Positions 42,051-50,622 of a stretch of 64,000 nt of DNA are shown here, in pieces. The notes beneath the pieces were generated by a model that had not been told where the DNA came from, made no database searches, and saw only the letters and a program-made list of their open reading frames with translations. Position 1 is the first letter of the stretch; each line of letters starts with the position of its first letter. Source of the DNA: Demequina pelophila (lineage in GTDB: Bacteria > Actinomycetota > Actinomycetes > Actinomycetales > Demequinaceae). The stretch covers positions 244,298 to 308,297 of the forward strand of contig NZ_BBLY01000004.1 of the NCBI RefSeq assembly GCF_000971175.1. Reading direction: 5' to 3'. The translations under genes and the position numbers were made by a program.

Positions 42051-43027
42051 ACGCCGTGATCTCGAACCCGAGCGAGCGCCGCCTCGTCCTCGCCGGGGGC
42101 CGCGCGCACCCGGACCTCGTGGAGGCCGTGGCGCGTCACCTCGGGATCGACGTGCTCCCCACCACCGCGTACACCTTCGCGAACGGCGAGCTCTACGTGC
42201 GCTTCGGCGAGTCCGTCCGCGGCGCCGACGCGTTCGTGCTCCAGTCTCACGCCGCGCCCATCAACGAGGCGATCATGGAGCACCTGCTCATGGTCGACGC
42301 GATGAAGCGCGCGTCCGCCAAGCGCATCACCGTGATCGTGCCGTCGTACGGCTACGCCCGCCAGGACAAGAAGCACAAGGGCCGCGAGCCCATCTCCGCG
42401 CGCCTCATGGCGGACCTGTTCAAGACCGCCGGTGCGGACCGCGTCATGTCCGTCGACCTGCACACCTCGCAGATCCAGGGCTTCTTCGACGGCCCGGTCG
42501 ACCACCTGTGGGCCATGCCCATGCTGGCCGACTACGTGAAGTCGCGCCTGGACCCGGGCAACCTCACCATCGTCTCCCCGGACGCCGGCCGCGTGCGCCT
42601 GGCCGACCAGTGGTCCGACCACCTGGGCGCGCCGCTCGCGATCATCCACAAGCGCCGCGACCCGTCGATCCCCAACCAGGTCAAGGTCCACGAGCTCGTC
42701 GGTGAGGTCAAGGGCCGCACGTGTGTGCTGGTGGACGACATGATCGATACCGGCGGCACCATCGTCCAGGCCGCGGAGGCGCTGTTCGAGAACGGCGCCA
42801 AGGACGTCATCGTCGCCTCGACCCACGGGCTGCTGTCCGGCCCGGCCGTCGAGCGCCTGTCCTCGTCCGGCGTCTCCGAGGTCATCGTCACCGACACCCT
42901 CCCGATCCCCGAGGAGAAGCAGTTCGACAAGCTCACCGTGCTGTCGATCGCGCCGCTGCTCGCCCGCGCCGTGCGCGAGGTCTTCGACGACGGCTCGGTC
43001 ACCTCGCTGTTCGACGGGCACGTCTGA
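42047..43027 (+). CDS. prs: Ribose-phosphate pyrophosphokinase
   Basis: A 326-residue PRPP synthase converting ribose-5-phosphate and ATP to PRPP for nucleotides, His, Trp and NAD. It has YTFANGELYVRFGESVRG, the flexible loop SYGYARQDKKHKGREPI, DLHTSQIQGFFD, and the PRPP-binding VLVDDMIDTGGTI near residue 225. Co-translated with glmU (ATGA overlap), a linkage that is frequent in Gram-positive bacteria. A hairpin terminator follows 40 bp after the stop. Confidence 0.96.
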   Translation: MNAVISNPSERRLVLAGGRAHPDLVEAVARHLGIDVLPTTAYTFANGELYVRFGESVRGADAFVLQSHAAPINEAIMEHLLMVDAMKRASAKRITVIVPSYGYARQDKKHKGREPISARLMADLFKTAGADRVMSVDLHTSQIQGFFDGPVDHLWAMPMLADYVKSRLDPGNLTIVSPDAGRVRLADQWSDHLGAPLAIIHKRRDPSIPNQVKVHELVGEVKGRTCVLVDDMIDTGGTIVQAAEALFENGAKDVIVASTHGLLSGPAVERLSSSGVSEVIVTDTLPIPEEKQFDKLTVLSIAPLLARAVREVFDDGSVTSLFDGHV

Positions 43028-43065
43028 GCCGCGCCCGGCGCGCCTGAGCGGCGTCCACCCGTCCC

Positions 43066-43100
43066 GGAACGAGGCCGCCTGACCCAGGTGGCCTCGTTCC
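43066..43100. terminator. Bidirectional terminator hairpin between prs and DUF1206
   Basis: GGAACGAGGCC (43066-43076) pairs perfectly with GGCCTCGTTCC (43090-43100) over a 13-base loop, between convergent genes. Confidence 0.75.
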
Positions 43101-43113
43101 GCGTCTGCGCCGA

Positions 43114-43905
43114 TCAGAGCCGCGCGTAGCGGGCGCGCGCGAAAGAGTAGAGCCCGTAGGCGGCGAACCCCGCGCCCACGACGGCGATGATCGCCGGCCC
43201 GCCAGGCAGATCCCGCAGGCTGCGGATGGCGCCGTCGACGCCCTCGGCCCTGTCCGGATCGTGGGTGACGGCCGCGTAGACGAAGAGCACCCCTACAGCT
43301 CCCAGCGCCACCCCCTTGGCGCAGTAGCCCACGGTGCCCAGCCATCGGGCCGCGGCACCGATCTCCCCGGCGGAGGGCCGCTCGAGGTCGTCCTCGAACC
43401 TGCGCGTCACGCCCTTGACCACGTGGTAGCCACCGCCCGCGAGAATCCCCAGCCCGATCGCGCCGACGAGCAGCTGCCCGGCCGGCAGCCCCATGAGCCG
43501 CGCCGCCAGCCCCTGCGCCTGCTGGTCGCCGCTCGACCCGCCCGTGCCCAGAGCCGCCGTCACCGCGGTTCCCGTGAGCGCGAGATAGAGCGCGGCCTTG
43601 CCCGCCGCCTTCGCCCGATCCGCGGTGTCGCGCAGGTGGACCGCATCCGCGGCCTGCCAGGCCGCAAGGGCCGCGAGCGCCGCCGCGAAGACCCACAGCA
43701 GCACCACGCCGACCGCGGTGCCGCGCATGCTCTCGAGCACGGATCCCTGACTGGCCTCGCCGCCGCCACCGAAGGCGATCCGCACGATCACGTAGCCCAG
43801 CATCAGGTGGAGCACGCCCGACACGACGAATCCGCCGCGGGCGCCGGTCTCCCACGCGTCGCCGGAGGACCCCGAGCGAGCCTCCCGGATCGGTGAGGAT
43901 GCCAT
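43114..43905 (-). CDS. DUF1206 membrane protein
   Basis: A 263-residue integral membrane protein built of three repeats of two helices, the DUF1206 layout: GARGGFVVSGVLHLMLGYVIVRIAFG, AAGKAALYLALTGTAVTAALG and LGTVGYCAKGVALGAVGVLFVYAAV begin equivalent repeats (G-x2-Y/G-x-A-K-G pattern). No catalytic or transport motif is known for the family. It is transcribed against the surrounding core genes and appears inserted between prs and rplY. Confidence 0.86.
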   Translation of the reverse strand: MASSPIREARSGSSGDAWETGARGGFVVSGVLHLMLGYVIVRIAFGGGGEASQGSVLESMRGTAVGVVLLWVFAAALAALAAWQAADAVHLRDTADRAKAAGKAALYLALTGTAVTAALGTGGSSGDQQAQGLAARLMGLPAGQLLVGAIGLGILAGGGYHVVKGVTRRFEDDLERPSAGEIGAAARWLGTVGYCAKGVALGAVGVLFVYAAVTHDPDRAEGVDGAIRSLRDLPGGPAIIAVVGAGFAAYGLYSFARARYARL

Positions 43906-43999
43906 GCCGGTGCCAACCGGGTGGGGGCCCCGGTCATTCCGGATGACGGTCGGCGCCCGGACCTGCGACCACGGCCGCCTCTCGCCGCAACCCGGCCCC

Positions 44000-44011
44000 C
44001 GCATCGTCCCC
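44000..44011 (-). repeat. Dispersed motif GGGGACGATGCG, intergenic copy
   Basis: Exact copy in the divergent region between the DUF1206 gene and rplY. Confidence 0.7.
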
Positions 44012-44035
44012 GCGCACGGCCGGCGCTTCAGCGGG

Positions 44036-44041
44036 TACACT
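44036..44041 (+). promoter_or_regulatory. -10 element TACACT for rplY
   Basis: TACACT about 108 bp before the rplY ATG; the leader in between can fold around GGCCCTTCGGGC. No clear -35. Confidence 0.45.
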
Positions 44042-44148
44042 TGACCCGTTCCTCGGCGAGGGAGGCCCTTCGGGCGCTCCGTGATCGACGCGGCAGATGC
44101 GTGAAGCCCTGCCTTGCCGTGGCCCCATCTGACGCAAGAGGAGACATC

Positions 44149-44754
44149 ATGTCCGACCAGACCACGCTCGCCGCGACCAAGCGCACCGAGTTCGGCAAGG
44201 GCGCGGCCCGCCGCGCCCGCGCCGCCCACCAGATCCCCGCCGTGCTCTACGGCCACGGCACCGACCCGGTGCACATCCTGCTGCCGGGCCACGCGACCCT
44301 GCTCGCGACCCGTCACGCGAACGCGCTGATCGCGCTCGACATCGAGGGCACCAAGGAGCTCGCGATCGTCAAGGACATCCAGCGCGACCCGGTGCGCCGC
44401 ACCATCGACCACGTGGACCTCCTGCTCGTCAAGAAGGGCGAGAAGATCTCGGTCGAGGTGCCCGTGCACGTCACCGGCGAGTCCTACCCCGGCACCATCC
44501 ACGTCCTCGAGCACGCGATGCTCGCGATCGAGGCCGAGGCGACCCACCTGCCCGAGCAGATCGAGGTCGGCATCGACGGACTCGAGGAGGGCGCCGTCGT
44601 GCACGCCTCCGAGCTGAAGCTGCCCAAGGGCGTCACGCTGGTGACCGAGGGCGACACCGCCATCGTCGTCATCTCCGTGCCGCGCGCCTCCGCCGCCGAC
44701 GAGGCCGCCGACGCGGCGGCCGAGGCGGCCGACGAGGCCCCCGCCGCGGAGTAA
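44149..44754 (+). CDS. rplY: 50S ribosomal protein L25/general stress protein Ctc
   Basis: A 201-residue two-domain L25 (TL5/CTC type). The N-terminal 5S rRNA-binding domain starts LAATKRTEFGKGAARRARAAHQIPAVLYGHG and the C-terminal beta domain contains VSVEVPV-like strands (ISVEVPVHVTGES) and LPKGVTLVTEGDTAIVVI. An Ala/Glu-rich acidic tail closes it. AAGAGGAG lies six bases before the ATG. It is followed at short distance by pth, the standard ctc-pth pair. Confidence 0.95.
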   Translation: MSDQTTLAATKRTEFGKGAARRARAAHQIPAVLYGHGTDPVHILLPGHATLLATRHANALIALDIEGTKELAIVKDIQRDPVRRTIDHVDLLLVKKGEKISVEVPVHVTGESYPGTIHVLEHAMLAIEAEATHLPEQIEVGIDGLEEGAVVHASELKLPKGVTLVTEGDTAIVVISVPRASAADEAADAAAEAADEAPAAE

Positions 44755-44823
44755 TCCATCACGATGCTCGCCCGGCTCACCCGACTGGTGGGCCGGGCGT
44801 CGTCGTCTCTACCGGAGGACAGC

Positions 44824-45396
44824 GTGAGCGCACTGGTGATCGGCCTGGGCAACCCGGGCCCCGAGTACGAGGCCACCCGCCACAACGTGGGCCAGATGGT
44901 CGTCGACGAGCTGGCCGGGCGCGGCTCCGCGGCGCTGTCCGTCAACAAGAAGACGCGCACCCGCGCCACGACCGTGCGCATCGGGGGAGAGGCCGTCACC
45001 CTCGCGGTGCCCATGTCCTACATGAACCTGTCGGGCGGACCCGTGTCCTCGATGGCCAAGTACCTCTCCGTCGCGCCCACCGACGTGATCGTGGTGCACG
45101 ACGAGCTCGACATCCCGTTCGGCACCGTCAAGCTCAAGCGCGGCGGCGGCTCCGGCGGCCACAACGGGCTCAAGGACATCACCAAGGCGCTCGGCACCCC
45201 CGACTACATTCGCGTGCGCGTGGGGATCGGAAGGCCTCCGGGCCGTATGGAGGCGGCCGCGTTCGTGCTCAAGCCGTTCTCCGCGGCCGAGCGCAAGGAG
45301 CTGCCCTTCCTGCTGTCGGACGGGGCCGATGCGGTGGAGGCCATCCTCGAGGGCGGCCTCGAGGCGGCGCAGATGAGGTTCCACACCCGCGGGTAG
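44824..45396 (+). CDS. pth: Peptidyl-tRNA hydrolase
   Basis: A 190-residue Pth releasing tRNA from peptidyl-tRNA. All signatures are present: VIGLGNPGPEYEATRHNVGQ with the catalytic His and Asn, MNLSGGPV, VVHDELDIPFG, GGSGGHNGLKDI and RVRVGIGRPPGRME. GTG 44824 is preceded by GGAGGA and gives the usual N terminus; an in-frame ATG at 44764 would add 20 residues. In related genomes mfd follows pth directly; here 11 kb of accessory genes intervene. Confidence 0.95.
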   Translation: MSALVIGLGNPGPEYEATRHNVGQMVVDELAGRGSAALSVNKKTRTRATTVRIGGEAVTLAVPMSYMNLSGGPVSSMAKYLSVAPTDVIVVHDELDIPFGTVKLKRGGGSGGHNGLKDITKALGTPDYIRVRVGIGRPPGRMEAAAFVLKPFSAAERKELPFLLSDGADAVEAILEGGLEAAQMRFHTRG

Positions 45397-45424
45397 GCAC
45401 CCGGGGCCGGGCGCGGGGCGGGCG

Positions 45425-45440
45425 CGCGGCTCGAGCCGCG
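45425..45440. terminator. Palindrome CGCGGCTCGAGCCGCG after pth
   Basis: A 16-bp perfect palindrome between the convergent pth and pentapeptide-like genes; hairpin terminator is possible. Confidence 0.35.
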
Positions 45441-45470
45441 TGCGAGGACTGGGCCCGCGCCGCGCGGGTC

Positions 45471-46091
45471 TCAGTCGACGACGATCGCGCCGAGGTGCTC
45501 GGCCAGGTCGCGCGCGTGCTCGGCCGCCTGCGCGGCGGAGATGGTGACGCCCTTGAGCGCCGCGACGTCGGTGATCCGGTCGACGCGGGTGGCGGAGATG
45601 TCGAATCCGTCGATGCGGCCGCGGGAGGGGATGAGCTCCTCGATGCGGCCACCGGTGACGACCACCTCGCGCAGGCGCGAGTTCGTCAGGTCGAGCAGGC
45701 CGATCCGCGAGTCCTTGATCTCGACCCGGCGCACGCGCGCGTCGCGGATGGACAGCACGTCGATGCGGGAGTCCTCGATGGTGAACACGGACATGTCGGC
45801 GCGGTCCGCGAGCAGCGCGCCGACCCGCACGCCCTTGTACCCGCCGCCGAAGATGGTGGCGCCGGGCATCTCCAGCTTCGTGACGGAGCAGCCCACGTAG
45901 CGGGTCGCTGACATGCGCAGGGAGGTGAAGCGGCACTCGCCGGCGACGGTGTCGCTGAACATGCACTCGGAGAGCTCCGCGCCGTCGACGTCCACGTCGC
46001 CGAACTCGAGCCCGTCGAAGTGCAGGTACTCGAGCAGGCCGCCCTCGCCCAGGTCCTCCGGGCCTCCCGGTTCCAGTACGCGACTGTCCAT
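45471..46091 (-). CDS. Pentapeptide-repeat-like beta-helix protein
   Basis: A 206-residue soluble protein whose residues 22-165 show a five-residue periodicity with central Leu/Ile/Phe (for example GLEFGDVDVDGAELSECMF and SRIDVLSIRDARVRRVEI), as in quadrilateral beta-helix pentapeptide proteins, though the A(D/N)Lxx consensus is weak. No other domain, no signal peptide. Some members mimic DNA and bind gyrase; nothing here shows that. TAGAGT six bases before the ATG marks a leaderless start. Confidence 0.75.
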   Translation of the reverse strand: MDSRVLEPGGPEDLGEGGLLEYLHFDGLEFGDVDVDGAELSECMFSDTVAGECRFTSLRMSATRYVGCSVTKLEMPGATIFGGGYKGVRVGALLADRADMSVFTIEDSRIDVLSIRDARVRRVEIKDSRIGLLDLTNSRLREVVVTGGRIEELIPSRGRIDGFDISATRVDRITDVAALKGVTISAAQAAEHARDLAEHLGAIVVD

Positions 46092-46097
46092 CCGTCC

Positions 46098-46103
46098 ACT
46101 CTA
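46098..46103 (-). promoter_or_regulatory. -10 element TAGAGT, leaderless start
   Basis: TAGAGT on the minus strand ends six bases before the ATG at 46091. Confidence 0.5.
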
Positions 46104-46231
46104 CGCAGGGACGCGCATCGCCGGGCGGGACCCCGGGCCGTGCGGTCCGGGCCCCGGGTGCTCTCAGCGCCCGGCGCGCCGAGCCCTCGCGGCCCGCCTC
46201 CGGGCGGGGCGCTCGTGCCCGACCCGGCCCG

Positions 46232-46243
46232 CGCATCGTCCCC
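46232..46243 (-). repeat. Dispersed motif GGGGACGATGCG, intergenic copy
   Basis: Exact copy in the divergent region before the phosphoglucomutase gene, about 30 bp upstream of its -10. Confidence 0.7.
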
Positions 46244-46274
46244 CGCTGGGACGGCCCGATCCCCGCCCCGTTGG

Positions 46275-46280
46275 TAGTGT
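46275..46280 (+). promoter_or_regulatory. -10 element TAGTGT for the phosphoglucomutase/GH65 operon
   Basis: TAGTGT about 72 bp before the GTG at 46352. No clear -35. Confidence 0.4.
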
Positions 46281-46351
46281 GACGACAGGCGGCGCGGCGG
46301 GGTGATCCTCGCGCGAGCGCGCCCTGACGGCGACTGCGGGAGGGAACCCCT

Positions 46352-47104
46352 GTGACCACTGACTCGACCCCCTGGATCATTCCCCAGACTCCCGGTCGCG
46401 CCTACGGCGCGGCGCTGTTCGACCTCGACGGCGTGCTCACGCCGACGGCCGATGTCCACATGGCGGCGTGGCGCAAGATGTTCACCGACTTCTTCGTCGC
46501 GAACGGGGTCGAGCCCGCGTACACGGACGCGGACTACTTCGCGTACGTGGACGGCAAGCCGCGCTACGACGGCGTGCGCGCGTGCCTCGCCTCGCGCGGC
46601 GTCACGCTGCCCGAGGGCACCCCGGAGGACCCCGCGGGCACGCAGACCATCTGCGGCGTGGGCAACACCAAGAACGATGCGTTCTCCGCGATCCTGCGCG
46701 AGGACGGCGTGGAGCCGTACGCCGGCTCCGTCGCGCTCATGGACCACCTCGAGTCGATCGGCTGCGCCATGGCCGTGGTGTCGAGCTCGCGCAACGCGCC
46801 CGCCGTCCTCGAGGCCGCGGGCCTGGCGCACCGCTTCGAGGTCGTGGTCTCGGGACAGGTCGCCGCGGACCACGGGATCGCCGGCAAGCCCGCGCCCGAC
46901 ACCTATCTGTATGCGGCGGAGCTGCTCGGCGTGCCGGCCGCGACCGCGGTGGTCGTCGAGGACGCGCTGTCCGGCGTGGCCGCCGGTGCGGCGGGCGGCT
47001 TCGGGCTGGTCGTGGGCGTGGACCGCGGCGCGGGCGAGGCGGAGCTGCTCGAGGGCGGCGCGGAGATCGTGGTCAAGGACCTGGCGGAGCTGATCGCGCG
47101 ATGA
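46352..47104 (+). CDS. Beta-phosphoglucomutase (HAD superfamily)
   Basis: A 250-residue HAD phosphatase-fold enzyme. HAD motif I is LFDLDGVLTPTADVH (Asp nucleophile about residue 24 and general acid Asp 26), motif II VVSSSRNAP, the Lys in GKPAPDTYLYAAELLG and motif IV VVEDALSGVAAG. These are the marks of beta-phosphoglucomutases that turn beta-glucose-1-phosphate into glucose-6-phosphate. Its stop overlaps the ATG of the GH65 gene, whose enzyme should make beta-glucose-1-phosphate. GTG 46352 follows GGGAGGG. Confidence 0.92.
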   Translation: MTTDSTPWIIPQTPGRAYGAALFDLDGVLTPTADVHMAAWRKMFTDFFVANGVEPAYTDADYFAYVDGKPRYDGVRACLASRGVTLPEGTPEDPAGTQTICGVGNTKNDAFSAILREDGVEPYAGSVALMDHLESIGCAMAVVSSSRNAPAVLEAAGLAHRFEVVVSGQVAADHGIAGKPAPDTYLYAAELLGVPAATAVVVEDALSGVAAGAAGGFGLVVGVDRGAGEAELLEGGAEIVVKDLAELIAR

Positions 47105-49626
47105 AGGCGGCCAAGCGAGCCCTGCGCGACACCACCTCGCCCGACTACGTCGACCGGCTGCGGTTCCCCGCGGATCCCTGGCGCCTCATCGAGACGTCCT
47201 TCAACCACGCGGACCTGGGCACCACCGAGACCCTGTTCGCGCTGGGCAACGGCTACCTGGGCCTGCGCGGCAACATCCAGGAGGGCCACGACGCGCACGC
47301 GCACGGGACCTTCATCAACGGCTTCCACGAGACGTGGCGCATCCGCCACGCGGAGGAGGCGTACGGCTTCGCGCGCACCGGCCAGACCATCGTCAACGTG
47401 CCGGACCCCAAGATCATCCGGCTGTACGTCGACGACGAGCCGCTCATGCTCTCCGTCGCGGACCTGCCCGAGTACTCGCGCACGCTGGACATGCGCTCCG
47501 GGGTGCTGACGCGCGACGTGCTGTGGCGCACGCCCGCCGGCAACCGGGTGCGCGTGCGCGCCCGGCGCATGGTGTCGTTCACGCAGCGTCACGTCGCGAT
47601 CATGCAGTTCGAGGTGACGCTCCTGGACAAGGAGGCCCCGGTCGCCGTCTCCTCCCACCTGCTCAACCGCGAGGCGGGCGCCGACGAGTACCGCTCCAGC
47701 GAGACCGGCGACGTCGCGTTCGACCCGCGCAAGGCGGAGGCGCTCGAGGACCGCGTGCTCGAGCCGCGCCTGCACGCCCACCACGACGACCACCTGCTGC
47801 TGGGCTACAAGTGCGCGAACTCGGGCATGACGCTCGCCGTCGCGATGCAGCACACCTACGACTACGACGGCGACGTCGAGGTCGACACGATGGTGGACCC
47901 CGATTACGCCAAGGAGGTGTTCCGCTACCGCGCGACGCCCGGGCGCACCTTCACCCTCACCAAGGTGGTCACGTACCACACGAGCCGCATGGTGCCCGCG
48001 CGCGAGCTGGGCGACCGCTGCCACCGCACCCTCATCCGCGTGAAGTCCGAGGGTGTGCAGAAGCAGTTCGAGGACCAGCGGGCCTGGCTCGACGACTTCT
48101 GGGCGCGCTCCGACGTCGAGGTCGCGGGCGACGACCGCGTCCAGCAGGCCGTGCGCTGGAACCTGTTCCAGCTCGCCCAGGCCGCCGCGCGCGGCGACGG
48201 GCTGGGGGTGGCCGCCAAGGGCGTGACGGGCTCGGGGTACTCGGGCCACTACTTCTGGGACACCGAGGTCTACGTCATCCCGTTCTTCATCTACACGTCG
48301 CCCGGCATCGCGCGCAACGCGCTGCGCTACCGGTACCGGATGCTGCCGTCCGCCGTGCAGCGCGCGGCCGAGCTCGCGCAGCACGGCGCCCTGTTCCCGT
48401 GGCGCACCATCAACGGCGAGGAGGCGTCCGCCTACTACGCGGCGGGCACCGCGCAGTATCACATCGACGCGGACATCTCCTTCGCGATCGACAAGTACGT
48501 CAAAGCCACCGGCGACGACGAGTTCCTCGCGCGCGAGGGCATCGACATCCTGGTCCAGACGGCGCGCATGTGGGCCGACCTGGGCTTCTGGCGCACGGTC
48601 AAGGGCGGCGGCTCGAGCTTCCGCATCCACGGCGTGACCGGGCCGGACGAGTACACCACCGTGGTGAACGACAACCTCTACACGAACGTGATGGCGCGGT
48701 TCAATCTGCGCTGTGCGGCGCAGTCCGTGCGCAAGCTCGCGGCGATGTGGCCGGACCAGTACGCGAGCATGGTCGCGCGGCTCGACCTCGACGACGCCGA
48801 GGTGGTCGAGTGGGAGTCCGCCGCGGAGTCGATGGCCATCCTGTGGGACGAGGACCTGGGCATTCACCCGCAGGACGCCCTGTTCCACGAGCGCGAGATG
48901 TGGGACCTCGAGAACACCCCGCCGGAGCAGCGGCCCCTGCTGCTGCACTTCCACCCGCTGGTGATCTACCGCTTCCAGGTGCTCAAGCAGGCCGACGTGG
49001 TGCTCGCCCTGTTCCTCCAGGGCGACCAGTTCTCCGCCGAGGAGAAGAAGTCCGACTTCGACTACTACGACCCCATCACCACCGGCGACTCGACCCTGTC
49101 CGGCGTGGTGCAGTCGATCATGGCGTCCGAGGTGGGCTACCACGAGCTCGCGCTGCGCTACTTCTGGGACGGGCTGTTCGTGGACCTCGCGGACCTGCAC
49201 GACAACACCGCCGACGGCGTCCACGTGGCCTCCGCGGGCGGCGTGTGGTCGGCGCTCGCCCACGGCTTCGGCGGCATGCGCGACTACGGGGGCGTGCTGT
49301 CCTTCGACCCGCGCCTGCCCGAGTCGTGGCCGTCCCTGGTGTTCCGCGTCACGCAGCACGGCACCCGCCTGCGCGTCACCGTCACCCAGGATGCGGTCGC
49401 GTTCCACGTCGAGGAGGGCCAGGGCCTGCTGGTCCAGGTGCGCGGCAAGCGCGTGAGCGTGCTGCGCGGCGACGAGACCGTGGTGCCGCTCGAGCACCAG
49501 GGGCCGCGCATCCCCGGCGCCCCCGACGCCTCCGCCTTCCACGGCACCATGCGCGCGGACGGCACGGTGGTCACCGCCTCGCTGCCCGCGGTGGTGGACC
49601 AGTCGGACGACGAGGACGACGACTAG
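47101..49626 (+). CDS. GH65 disaccharide phosphorylase (trehalose/kojibiose/maltose phosphorylase-like)
   Basis: An 841-residue family 65 enzyme: N-terminal beta-sandwich (LFALGNGYLGLRGNIQEG near residue 45), linker, (alpha/alpha)6 catalytic barrel with GSGYSGHYFWDTEVYVIPFF, WRTINGEEAS, then HGVTGPDEYTTVVNDN whose Glu (about residue 517) is the general acid, and the phosphate-site region DYYDPITTGDSTLSG. The fused or coupled beta-phosphoglucomutase argues for an inverting phosphorylase rather than a hydrolase: alpha-glucoside + Pi gives beta-Glc-1-P + glucose. Trehalose, kojibiose, nigerose and maltose specificities cannot be separated by eye. Acidic DDEDDD tail. Confidence 0.92.
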   Translation: MKAAKRALRDTTSPDYVDRLRFPADPWRLIETSFNHADLGTTETLFALGNGYLGLRGNIQEGHDAHAHGTFINGFHETWRIRHAEEAYGFARTGQTIVNVPDPKIIRLYVDDEPLMLSVADLPEYSRTLDMRSGVLTRDVLWRTPAGNRVRVRARRMVSFTQRHVAIMQFEVTLLDKEAPVAVSSHLLNREAGADEYRSSETGDVAFDPRKAEALEDRVLEPRLHAHHDDHLLLGYKCANSGMTLAVAMQHTYDYDGDVEVDTMVDPDYAKEVFRYRATPGRTFTLTKVVTYHTSRMVPARELGDRCHRTLIRVKSEGVQKQFEDQRAWLDDFWARSDVEVAGDDRVQQAVRWNLFQLAQAAARGDGLGVAAKGVTGSGYSGHYFWDTEVYVIPFFIYTSPGIARNALRYRYRMLPSAVQRAAELAQHGALFPWRTINGEEASAYYAAGTAQYHIDADISFAIDKYVKATGDDEFLAREGIDILVQTARMWADLGFWRTVKGGGSSFRIHGVTGPDEYTTVVNDNLYTNVMARFNLRCAAQSVRKLAAMWPDQYASMVARLDLDDAEVVEWESAAESMAILWDEDLGIHPQDALFHEREMWDLENTPPEQRPLLLHFHPLVIYRFQVLKQADVVLALFLQGDQFSAEEKKSDFDYYDPITTGDSTLSGVVQSIMASEVGYHELALRYFWDGLFVDLADLHDNTADGVHVASAGGVWSALAHGFGGMRDYGGVLSFDPRLPESWPSLVFRVTQHGTRLRVTVTQDAVAFHVEEGQGLLVQVRGKRVSVLRGDETVVPLEHQGPRIPGAPDASAFHGTMRADGTVVTASLPAVVDQSDDEDDD

Positions 49627-49637
49627 CCAGCCGCCGC

Positions 49638-49755
49638 GTCACCTGTCCACACGGAATCTGCGCTGCTCCACACGCCGACCGGCGTGTCGTCGGCGTGTCG
49701 CGCAGATATCAGCATTTTTGCGGCGGTTTCAGGCCCGCGTGTGTGGAGGAGTGAC
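49638..49755. repeat. 118-bp REP-like element with GTCACC...GTGAC ends, copy E3
   Basis: Ends GTCACCTGTCCACAC and GTGTGTGGAGGAGTGAC form imperfect terminal inverted repeats; the interior has nested pairs (CACGCCGA / TCGGCGTG, ATCTGCGC / GCGCAGAT). It relates to the 106-bp elements at 55733 and 56629 by its ends only. Confidence 0.65.
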
Positions 49756-49847
49756 GCCGGGGTGGTGGAGTGACGCCGGGGTGGTGGAGTGACGCCGGGG
49801 TGGAGGGGTGACGCCGGGGTGCGGGGGTGACGCCGGGGTGGGGGCAG
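49753..49847. repeat. 19-bp tandem repeat, about five units
   Basis: Unit GACGCCGGGGTGGTGGAGT occurs twice exactly, then with changes at the 3' part, from 49753 to about 49847. The unit overlaps the right end of element E3, so the array looks like an expansion of that end. It is noncoding and lies between the convergent GH65 and ABC genes. Confidence 0.8.
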
Positions 49848-49854
49848 GACCTGG

Positions 49855-50622
49855 TCAGCGGTGCATGATGCGCGCGAGGAACTCCTGCGTCTCCGGACGC
49901 TGAGGGTTCTCGAAGATCTGCTCGGGCGTGCCCGACTCGAGGGGGCGGCCGCCGTGCATGAAGACGATGCGGTCGGCCACGGAGCGTGCGAAGGACATCT
50001 CGTGCGTCGCCATCAGAATCGTCGAGCCCTGCGCCTTGAGGTCGCGCACCAGGTCGAGCACCTCGCCCACGAGCATGGGGTCGAGCGCGGAGGTGATCTC
50101 GTCGAGCAGGAGCAGCTCGGGATCCGTCATGATCGCGCGGACGATCGCGACGCGCTGCTGCTGGCCGCCGGAGAGCCGGTCGGGGTAGTCGCGGATCTTC
50201 TCGCCCAGCCCGAACTTCTCGAGCAGCCCGATGCCCCGGTCGCGCGCCACGTCCGCGTCGACGCCGTGCACCCGCCGCGCGGCGAGCGTGACGTTGTCGA
50301 TCACGCGCATGTGGGGGAACAGGTTGAAGTGCTGGAAGACCACGCCGATGCGCGCGCGCACCTTGTCGACGTCGACGCCGGGGTCCGTGATGTCGTCGCC
50401 CGACAGCAGGATGCGGCCGTCGTCGACGCGCTCGATGAGGTTGATGGTGCGCATGAGCGTCGACTTGCCGGAGCCGGACGCGCCGATGACCACGACCACC
50501 TCGTGGCCCGCGACCGTGAGGTCCACGCCGCGCAGGACGTGGTTGTCGCCGAACAGCTTGTGGACGTCCCGCAGCTCGAGGACGGGGGAGGCGGCGGACG
50601 ATGCGCCGGAGGACGCGCTCAC
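49855..50622 (-). CDS. Polar amino-acid ABC transporter, ATP-binding protein
   Basis: A 255-residue GlnQ/HisP-type ATPase: Walker A GASGSGKST, Q-loop FQHFNLFPHM, signature LSGGQQQR, Walker B LLLLDEITSALDP and H-loop ATHEMSFARSVADRI. It energises uptake of an amino acid with the permease and binding protein encoded upstream. GTG 50622 overlaps the permease stop (GTGA). The N terminus SASSGASSAASP is low-complexity and partly from a partial dispersed motif. The membrane stoichiometry would be a homodimer of one permease type. Confidence 0.94.
   Translation of the reverse strand: MSASSGASSAASPVLELRDVHKLFGDNHVLRGVDLTVAGHEVVVVIGASGSGKSTLMRTINLIERVDDGRILLSGDDITDPGVDVDKVRARIGVVFQHFNLFPHMRVIDNVTLAARRVHGVDADVARDRGIGLLEKFGLGEKIRDYPDRLSGGQQQRVAIVRAIMTDPELLLLDEITSALDPMLVGEVLDLVRDLKAQGSTILMATHEMSFARSVADRIVFMHGGRPLESGTPEQIFENPQRPETQEFLARIMHR

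Noticed and set aside
49753-49847. CRISPR array
   Set aside because: The units are directly adjacent 19-mers without spacers, and no cas gene is near.
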